NCBI GenBank assembly: GCA_007116865.1 | Contig: SKHR01000012.1 | Coordinates: forward strand, 1 to 11,756 | DNA from: Marinospirillum sp. | GTDB taxonomy: Bacteria; Pseudomonadota; Gammaproteobacteria; Pseudomonadales; Halomonadaceae | Length of the DNA stretch: 11,756 nucleotides | Direction of reading: 5' to 3' | Shown: positions 4,880 to 10,296 of the stretch, one piece after another | Layout: each line of letters begins with the position of its first letter | How positions within the stretch are numbered: the stretch's first letter is position 1 | Position numbers and translations under genes: made by a program | Notes under the pieces: model-generated | Told to the model about the DNA's origin: nothing | What the model saw: the letters and a program-made list of their open reading frames with translations, nothing else | The model's database searches: none

Positions 4880-7774
4880 TCAGTTGAACAGTGAATATGC
4901 CAATAACAGGCTTAAAACAGCCGCACACCAAGCAAGCAGCAGCCCCACTGCGGGCCAGGCATGCAGTGCGTGCTCCCAGGCTTGCAGACGTTTTCCTTTA
5001 GGCAAAGCCCAGTGAGCGGCTGGAAAAGAGGATAAACGAGCAGGCTGGGGATGTCTGCGATACCGCCACCAAAGCATCAAAAAAATGGCCGCCAAAATAG
5101 GGGGAAGCGCTTTTTTTAGCCAGGCCCACGACTCAAGCAGACGGCCCCTCCACTCAACCACTTCAGGCGTTGAGCTAAACCCAAGCCAAAACCAGGCATA
5201 GGTCGCGGCTAACACTACCAGCAGCCACCAGAACCCAAGCCAGTGCGTTGAAATACTTGGCGGCTGATCAACGGGCTGAGCACTGAGCAGCCATAAAAAG
5301 CGGCCCAACAAGAGACTGGTGAGCAGACTGCTTCCCAGCACTAACACACTCGGAATATCTAAACCAGTCAGGCTGGATTCCAGGCTTAGCTTGACCAGCA
5401 TACCACCTGTCAGGGGCGCACCAGCCAGTATCAGCCCGAGCAGTCCGACACCCAACAAAAGCTGGCGGCGGCCGGCAGCATCCAGCAGAGCGAACAAACC
5501 AACACTCAAGAAGAGCCCGGCCTTAGCCAAGGCATGAGTGGTGATCAAAAGCACCAGGCTCAACAAGGCGAGTTCTTTCGATGCCCCTTCGAGCAACAAG
5601 CTCCCACCCAAAAGCGCCGTCATCAGGCCCATCTGGCTGATACTCGACCATGCCAGCAGCGTTTTGGGGTGAGTTTGAGCAAGCCCCCTCCCGCCTGCAT
5701 AAAAAGCCGCCAAAAACCCAACAACCAGCAATGCAAAACCTGCGGTTTCCAAACCGGCTTGCGCGGGCAAAATTCGCAAGCCACCCAGCAGGCCGGCTTT
5801 GATCATCAATCCTGACAGCACCGCGCTGGCTGCTGTTGGTGCCACCGGGTGAGCCACAGGCAGCCAGATATGTACACCTAACACCCCTGACTTGATCGCC
5901 AGAGCAAGCCCCAAGGCCAAAAGCCCACTCACTGGCAGAGGGTGGGTAGCCAGCTCAGTAAAGCTCAACGCATGGCCACCCAGCAGCCCCAAGGAGAGAA
6001 AAAATGCCAGTTCCCCGATCAGGCTCATGCCTAGATAAAGACGCCCAGCCGCTCTAGCCGCTGGTGTTCTTGGTTGAATCACCATCCACCAACCCAAAAA
6101 ACTCAACAACGCAAATAACACGTAAAAAGTCAGCAGGTCCGCCGCAAACAACAGCGCCAGATTGAGCAATCCCCCTAAGAGTAAAAGCACTTGCAGCTGA
6201 AGGTTGCCGCCCCAAAGCCGGGTGAAAAGGATCGCCAAAGGCCAGATCACCACAACCGGAAGCAACAATGCCTGCCCCCACTGATCCAAAACCCAAGGAG
6301 AAAAAGCAGACAGCGACGGGTAACTTAACACCCCTATTCCGACCGCCCAGCTACTCAGCGCAGTGACCAACGCCAGCCAGGACAAGGCATGCACTCGCCA
6401 CACTGGCTTTTGGGGTGCCTGAGCTTTGTCAGCCAGAGGTTTCCATGCAATCTGCATGACCCGGAACAGATAAATGGCAGTCATCAGCGTACCAATCAAA
6501 AGCAGCATGACCGTCCACAGATCCTGCTGTTGAAGTGCCGCTTGAAGCAGCAGCCATTTCCCGGCAAATCCCGCTGTCGGCGGTGCGCCTAAAAGGCTAA
6601 TGCTGGCAAGCACAAAAGCGATCCAGGCAACTGGCAGATCGAAGGCGCTTGCTTGCAGTTTTTCCAGTCGGTCTGTCATTAAGTGAAGTGTGAGCACCCC
6701 TGCCACCATGAACAACGCCGCTTTAGCCAAACCATGTGCCAGTAAGAAAATCAAACTGCCCTGCTCAGCAAGTCCACTCCAGGCAGGTGTTAAAGCCTCT
6801 GGAGCCAGTGTCAGCAACATTAATGCAAAACCCAACTGAGACAGGGTGGAATAAGCCAGCACCCGTTTAAGTCGAGTCTGAATCAGTGCCTGAACACCAC
6901 CCCAAAGCAAGCAGAGGCTGGCTAACAAACTGAAAAACAAAGAGGCAGAGTCTATGAGGGTTTGAAACGGCCCGAACCACAGCCGCCATAACAGATAAAT
7001 GGCCAGTGCAACCACAACGGAGGACAGCATCACACTGACCGGTGCTTGAGCACGGGAGTGGGCTTCTGGCAGCCAAAAATGCAAGGGCACCACAGCGGCT
7101 TTGAGTAGCAGGCCTAAGGTCATGCACACGGCGGCCACTCGAGCGAGCGCTGCATCCTCCAGTCGTTCACTGATCAGAGTCAGGTCGAGGCTGCCAGTCT
7201 GCGCATAAATCAGCGCTACCCCTAACAAGTAGAGCAAGGATGCCAGAAGCGAGGCCAGCAGATAATCCATTGCCGCCTGTCCCTTAGGGTCATTACGCGA
7301 CTGGGCAACCAGCCCCACTGCGGTCAGGGTCACCAGTTCCAGCGTGACATAAAGGTTGAATAAATCCGCTGAAACAACCAGCGCATTCATGCCCCCCCAA
7401 AGCAGCCACCACAATGGCCAGAAGTAGTTTGAGCCACCCAGCGAAGGACCCATCAACCAGGCTGAAAGGGCCGCCAACGCCGCGACCAGGTTGACCAGAG
7501 CCAATCCCCAAGTCGCTGCCGAATCCAACTGCCACTGAATGCCCAGCGGTGCTTGCCAGCCCCCCAAACTGAGCAGCAAGGGCAAGGCTTCCGTGCTCAA
7601 GACGCCCTGAATGCTACTCAGGGTCGCCAACAACAAAACCGGCAGCCCCAGGGCCAACAGCAGACCGGGGCGTACCAGTCGGTTGAAAGAAACCAGAGCC
7701 AATACCAGCGGCCAGCTTACCAACAAGGTCAGCGCCAATGGCCATCCGGCAGCAAGGCTCAGGTATTCATTCAT
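4880..7774 (-). CDS. mrpD: Mrp-type antiporter subunit D fused to a second NuoL/M/N-like antiporter module
   Basis: This 964-residue membrane protein is about twice the length of MrpD (near 500). Module 1 (about 10-440) keeps the complex I/Mrp antiporter features: TM5 Glu146 in LYVTLELVTL, Lys225 and His232 in LLLKAAVVPLHFWLPEAH, Lys303 in LKRVLAYSTLSQLG, His347/Lys351 in LAHGLAKAALF and Lys406 in GFAGKW. A charged linker (about 444-462) leads to module 2 (about 485-830), with the matching Lys628, His635, Lys659 (LMIKAG), HPKTLLAWSSISQMG, His747/Lys751 (THALAKAGLF) and a lysine in GGMLVKLSLE. Module 2 has Ala555 where TM5 Glu is expected. A C-terminal extension (about 840-964) adds hydrophobic segments and a basic stretch. 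I choose the ATG at 7774 over an in-frame ATG at 7819, because it gives an 8 nt overlap with mrpC and avoids a charged extra N-terminus. It should form the ion-translocating core of the complex. Confidence 0.92.
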   Translation of the reverse strand: MNEYLSLAAGWPLALTLLVSWPLVLALVSFNRLVRPGLLLALGLPVLLLATLSSIQGVLSTEALPLLLSLGGWQAPLGIQWQLDSAATWGLALVNLVAALAALSAWLMGPSLGGSNYFWPLWWLLWGGMNALVVSADLFNLYVTLELVTLTAVGLVAQSRNDPKGQAAMDYLLASLLASLLYLLGVALIYAQTGSLDLTLISERLEDAALARVAAVCMTLGLLLKAAVVPLHFWLPEAHSRAQAPVSVMLSSVVVALAIYLLWRLWFGPFQTLIDSASLFFSLLASLCLLWGGVQALIQTRLKRVLAYSTLSQLGFALMLLTLAPEALTPAWSGLAEQGSLIFLLAHGLAKAALFMVAGVLTLHLMTDRLEKLQASAFDLPVAWIAFVLASISLLGAPPTAGFAGKWLLLQAALQQQDLWTVMLLLIGTLMTAIYLFRVMQIAWKPLADKAQAPQKPVWRVHALSWLALVTALSSWAVGIGVLSYPSLSAFSPWVLDQWGQALLLPVVVIWPLAILFTRLWGGNLQLQVLLLLGGLLNLALLFAADLLTFYVLFALLSFLGWWMVIQPRTPAARAAGRLYLGMSLIGELAFFLSLGLLGGHALSFTELATHPLPVSGLLALGLALAIKSGVLGVHIWLPVAHPVAPTAASAVLSGLMIKAGLLGGLRILPAQAGLETAGFALLVVGFLAAFYAGGRGLAQTHPKTLLAWSSISQMGLMTALLGGSLLLEGASKELALLSLVLLITTHALAKAGLFLSVGLFALLDAAGRRQLLLGVGLLGLILAGAPLTGGMLVKLSLESSLTGLDIPSVLVLGSSLLTSLLLGRFLWLLSAQPVDQPPSISTHWLGFWWLLVVLAATYAWFWLGFSSTPEVVEWRGRLLESWAWLKKALPPILAAIFLMLWWRYRRHPQPARLSSFPAAHWALPKGKRLQAWEHALHAWPAVGLLLAWCAAVLSLLLAYSLFN

Positions 7775-8063
7775 GCTCAACTCGCTGATTCGAGTTTTGC
7801 GTGCGAGCGTCAGCCGCATAAAGGATCAACGCCAGCGCGACCGCAGTGGTGCTAACCGATACCACGATGCCAGTCAGCACCATGGCATGAGGTACTGGGT
7901 CCAGACTATCCGCTTTTCGCGCCACCACCACCAATAACATGAACACGGCTGAACCCAGAACGTTAAGCGCGAGCAATCTACGCATGAGGTTCTGCGCAGT
8001 GAACAACCCGACCAGCGCCAACCCCGTCAGTGCCACTGCCAGAATCGCATAGATATCAGTCAT
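7767..8063 (-). CDS. mrpC: Mrp-type Na+(K+)/H+ antiporter subunit C (NuoK-like)
   Basis: This 98-residue protein has three transmembrane segments and is homologous to NuoK of complex I. The MrpC signature DPVPHAMVLTGIVVSVS (55-71) joins segments 2 and 3 and is very characteristic of the family (usual form DPLPQALVLTAIVI). The N-terminus TDIYAILAVALTGLALVGLF is the first helix. Its length is at the short end for MrpC. The ATG at 8063 overlaps the stop of the preceding gene in the ATGA manner (4 nt). A short hydrophilic tail (ADARTQNSNQRVEHE) ends inside the start of mrpD. It should pack between the B-type and D-type subunits within the membrane complex. Confidence 0.94.
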   Translation of the reverse strand: MTDIYAILAVALTGLALVGLFTAQNLMRRLLALNVLGSAVFMLLVVVARKADSLDPVPHAMVLTGIVVSVSTTAVALALILYAADARTQNSNQRVEHE

Positions 8064-8980
8064 GAAGCTGGCTCCCCATAGAGGTAAAAAGCCATCAGCA
8101 TCAATGCAATAGATAAAGCAGTGCCAATTTCTATCAGTACAATCAGCTCGCTTGCCCAGGCTTGCGACAGCTGGAAGAAAATACCAGTGATGATGACTCC
8201 ACTTAACGCGACCAATAAAAACAATGCCAAGCCTGCTACAAGCAGTAGGCGTAACAATCCTTGATGCTGGTCACGCTGCATCCAGCCTCCCCTTCCAGCA
8301 AGCAGCATGAGTATGCCTCCGGCACCCAGAATGGCACCAGCGGGAAAAGCACCACCCGGTGCATGGGAACCACGCCATAAAAGATAAGCGGCCACCAGCA
8401 AAAAAACCGGATTGAGCAACGCAGCAAGCGCTGGCAACCCCGGCAGCTGTGCTGAAGGTGTTTTCGGAATGACCGCAGGACCGAGTGACCAGATAAAAAT
8501 AACCGCACTGAGCATCACTGCGATTTCCAGAAGTGTGTCAAAGCCTCTGAAATTCAGTAACACAGCAGTGACAGGGTGACTCGCTCCTGCCAAGGGCATT
8601 TTAGCTTCTACGACGGGCGACAAACCCGGTGTGGGCAGCTCAAGAACAACCAGGACAAGGCTGAGGCACATCAACCCCAGCAGGATGACCGTGCTTAAAA
8701 ATAGTGGAGAAAACCAAGGTAAGCGGCGAAACGAAGGGGAATCCGTATCTTCCAGGCGTCCGAGCGCCGAAAGCAGTAAAGCGCCCGTCACGCCAGTACC
8801 AATCGCAGCTTCAGCCAGTGCGATGTCCGGTGCTTGAAGGCGGATCCAGGCCAAAGAAATCAACAGCCCAAACACCATAAAACTGACCACGCCACGAAAT
8901 AAACTGACCGCAAAGAGCGTCTGCCAAGCCAGCCAAAACGTTCCGACAGCCAGTAAGCTATCCAATAGCAACGCCAGCAT
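8060..8980 (-). CDS. mrpB: MrpA C-terminal (DUF4040/MbhD- and MbhE-like) domains fused to MrpB
   Basis: This 306-residue membrane protein is longer than a plain MrpB (about 140). Residues 1-75 are a DUF4040/MbhD-like unit with the signature LQAPDIALAEAAIG (48-61), which in canonical Mrp sits in the C-terminal part of MrpA. Residues about 90-168 contain FRGFDTLLEIAVML (144-157), the MbhE-like pattern that also belongs to the MrpA tail. Residues about 185-303 are the MnhB domain proper, with RGSHAPGGAFPAGAILG (203-219). The order MbhD-MbhE-MbhF resembles the gene order of archaeal membrane-bound hydrogenase antiporter modules, here joined in one chain. The ATG at 8980 shares one base with the mrpG stop (TAATG). 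Together with the double mrpD this explains why no separate mrpA is found. MnhB/DUF4040 fusions are probably known elsewhere; I cannot check how common this one is. Confidence 0.92.
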   Translation of the reverse strand: MLALLLDSLLAVGTFWLAWQTLFAVSLFRGVVSFMVFGLLISLAWIRLQAPDIALAEAAIGTGVTGALLLSALGRLEDTDSPSFRRLPWFSPLFLSTVILLGLMCLSLVLVVLELPTPGLSPVVEAKMPLAGASHPVTAVLLNFRGFDTLLEIAVMLSAVIFIWSLGPAVIPKTPSAQLPGLPALAALLNPVFLLVAAYLLWRGSHAPGGAFPAGAILGAGGILMLLAGRGGWMQRDQHQGLLRLLLVAGLALFLLVALSGVIITGIFFQLSQAWASELIVLIEIGTALSIALMLMAFYLYGEPAS

Positions 8981-9321
8981 TACAGCAGGTCTCCCCTTAT
9001 TCTCAAGGGTTTTTGCGCGCCCAAATCCGGCTCAATGCCAGCAGCCAGCGCTGTGCCAGCGACCAGGGTGGCGCCAATGCTTGAAGCCATCAGCATCAGC
9101 ACCCAGATCAGCAGATACTTAAAAGCCATAGCAAGGCCTGGTGCTTGAAGCGCCAATCCCATACAAACCAAACCCAGGCCCAGCGTATCTGCTTTGGTGA
9201 GCGCATGAAGTCGGGCGTAAACATCCGGAAAACGCAGCAGGCCCAAAGTGCCAGCCACCAGAAAGCCCACACCCAAAGTGATGGCCAGCTGGCTAACCCC
9301 TTGGAGCAGCTCAGTGATCAT
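8980..9321 (-). CDS. mrpG: Mrp-type Na+(K+)/H+ antiporter subunit G
   Basis: This 113-residue protein has three hydrophobic segments. The MrpG hallmark GLLRFPDVYARLHA (27-40), continuing into TKADTLG, is the strongest identifier; the usual family form is GxLRFPDxxxRLHAxTKADTLG. The frame is open to an ATG at 9429, but I choose the ATG at 9321 because the extra 36 residues are not hydrophobic in the MrpG manner and would lie wholly inside mrpF. With this start the overlap with mrpF is 11 nt. The C-terminal tail (GAQKPLRIRGDLL) is hydrophilic. MrpG is a small scaffold-like subunit needed for assembly and activity of the complex. Confidence 0.94.
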   Translation of the reverse strand: MITELLQGVSQLAITLGVGFLVAGTLGLLRFPDVYARLHALTKADTLGLGLVCMGLALQAPGLAMAFKYLLIWVLMLMASSIGATLVAGTALAAGIEPDLGAQKPLRIRGDLL

Positions 9322-9601
9322 CTTTGCGCACCCCATCACGCTGTAAAACAGTCCAGGCTCGCGCGGCAAAGTTGGCGATTGCCATTGCGGCCAACAAAGC
9401 AAATAAGAGCGCCACATCAACCAGTGCATCGCTGGCTGTCAGCACACCGAGCAGTAGCACGATGACCAGACTGGAAGTAGAAATCAACTCAACCGCCAGC
9501 ATTCGGTCTGCGGCCGTTGGCCCTTTAAGCACTCGCCACAAACCGACTGTGGCATTGAGCAGTAAAACCAAAGTCAGGCAATAAAAGAGCGGTTCAATCA
9601 T
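9311..9601 (-). CDS. mrpF: Mrp-type Na+(K+)/H+ antiporter subunit F
   Basis: This 96-residue protein has three transmembrane segments. The family signature RVLKGPTAADRMLA (23-36) lies between the first two, and ASDALVDVALLFALLAAMA (56-74) carries the conserved acidic residues of the later helices. I choose the ATG at 9601 because GGAGG lies four bases upstream, an excellent ribosome binding site. An in-frame ATG at 9655 would add 18 residues unlike MrpF. The overlap with mrpE is 8 nt. MrpF is a small subunit of the MrpE-F-G peripheral membrane group; in other Mrp systems it has been linked to cholate and ion export, but no special role can be inferred here. Confidence 0.94.
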   Translation of the reverse strand: MIEPLFYCLTLVLLLNATVGLWRVLKGPTAADRMLAVELISTSSLVIVLLLGVLTASDALVDVALLFALLAAMAIANFAARAWTVLQRDGVRKDDH

Positions 9602-10109
9602 GGCGCCTCCGAATATCCGGATTGACAGGCAGCCCATAAAGATCTGCGATATCAATTTCCAGGCGCTGCAAGGTGGTCATGGTCGCTGGCCGATAATTCA
9701 AAATATGCAGATAAAGGCGCTTTTGATCAGATCGCTGTTTTAGTGTCAGTGTACCGGGGATCAGATTGATCAGGCTTGCCATAAAAAGCTGAGAAGCCCC
9801 TGGAGGAAGACTGTCCCAGGTGTAATTGACTAAACGAGTATTGAGCTGCTGCTTAGGGCTCAAGGCTAATACAGCGACTTCCCAGCCACCGCGTGCACTG
9901 AGCAGCAAAAATCGCGGCAACAATCTCAATAAAACATGCCAGCGCCAACGCCATAAAGGCACCTGGGAGGGAGCGGTCAGCCAGGCGGTCAGCAAAACGA
10001 CAGGCATCCCCCACCCCAAAGAGCTCAGGTCACCCTGAGTCAAAATCCACCAGAGCAACACAAACACGCCAAGGCGTATTAAAAATCCTGATCCAAGTGC
10101 AAGGCGCAT
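9594..10109 (-). CDS. mrpE: Mrp-type Na+(K+)/H+ antiporter subunit E
   Basis: This 171-residue protein begins with two hydrophobic segments and ends in a soluble cytoplasmic domain, the MrpE layout. The signatures SARGGWEVAVLAL (71-83) and ASLINLIPGTLTL (111-123; the usual form is NSITLTPGT) are clear. The soluble part includes LYLHILNY and a C-terminus NPDIRRRHD. I prefer the ATG at 10109, which has GAGGGG five bases upstream, to an in-frame GTG at 10115 that would overlap that site. It is the first gene of the E-F-G-B-C-D operon, which implies a promoter in the 187 nt gap shared with the divergent phosphorylase gene. Confidence 0.93.
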   Translation of the reverse strand: MRLALGSGFLIRLGVFVLLWWILTQGDLSSLGWGMPVVLLTAWLTAPSQVPLWRWRWHVLLRLLPRFLLLSARGGWEVAVLALSPKQQLNTRLVNYTWDSLPPGASQLFMASLINLIPGTLTLKQRSDQKRLYLHILNYRPATMTTLQRLEIDIADLYGLPVNPDIRRRHD

Positions 10110-10202
10110 GAACACCCCTCAGGCCGACATCCAATCAAGCCATCTTACCTCGACATCCCGTCTCCACGAAATCGAAGATTCTGATTTTCCCCTCTTAAAT
10201 CA

Positions 10203-10231
10203 ATTGTATTGCACTGCAGCTTGCCTGAAAT
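10203..10231 (-). promoter_or_regulatory. Possible promoter of the Mrp operon
   Basis: On the minus strand TACAAT (10208-10203) matches the -10 consensus at five of six positions. ATTTCA (10231-10226), 17 nt upstream, matches the -35 at only three of six. The site lies about 94 nt before the mrpE ATG, a reasonable leader. The weak -35 keeps confidence low. Confidence 0.3.
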
Positions 10232-10248
10232 CAGAGTCTGCCTGTAAG
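10221..10248 (+). promoter_or_regulatory. Weak possible promoter of the phosphorylase gene
   Basis: TTGCCT (10221-10226) and TGTAAG (10243-10248) are 16 nt apart, and each matches its consensus at four of six positions. A leader of roughly 40 nt would follow. Many random sequences would score this well, so this is only the best candidate seen in the gap. Confidence 0.2.
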
Positions 10249-10296
10249 GTTGATAAAAACAAGTGTTGATGTCACCACTTTCAAGGAAATTGATCC

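Larger units (their letters stand above)
10110..10296. promoter_or_regulatory. Divergent intergenic region between the Mrp operon and the phosphorylase gene
   Basis: This is the longest non-coding stretch of the window and must hold control signals for both directions. It is more AT-rich around 10165-10260 than its flanks. An imperfect dyad, GAAATC...GATTTTC, occurs at about 10168-10189 and might be an operator, though it is short. A plausible Mrp-side -10 (TACAAT, 10208-10203) and a weak phosphorylase-side pair are listed separately. I see no riboswitch-like structure or terminator. Confidence 0.5.

Noticed and set aside
4880..7774. Sequencing or assembly error joining two separate antiporter genes
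   Set aside because: One frame runs without a break through both modules, with a normal linker and no duplicated DNA. A real fusion is simpler, though comparison with relatives would settle it.
7775..7819. Longer start for the double mrpD
   Set aside because: It would add 15 charged residues and overlap mrpC by 53 nt; ATG 7774 gives an overlap like those of the other genes.
9322..9429. Longer start for mrpG
   Set aside because: The extra 36 residues are encoded wholly inside mrpF and are unlike known MrpG N-termini.
4880..10109. Respiratory complex I or membrane-bound hydrogenase
   Set aside because: The membrane subunits are homologous to those complexes, but MrpE, F and G are present and no NuoB/C/D/I-like or hydrogenase subunit occurs in the window.
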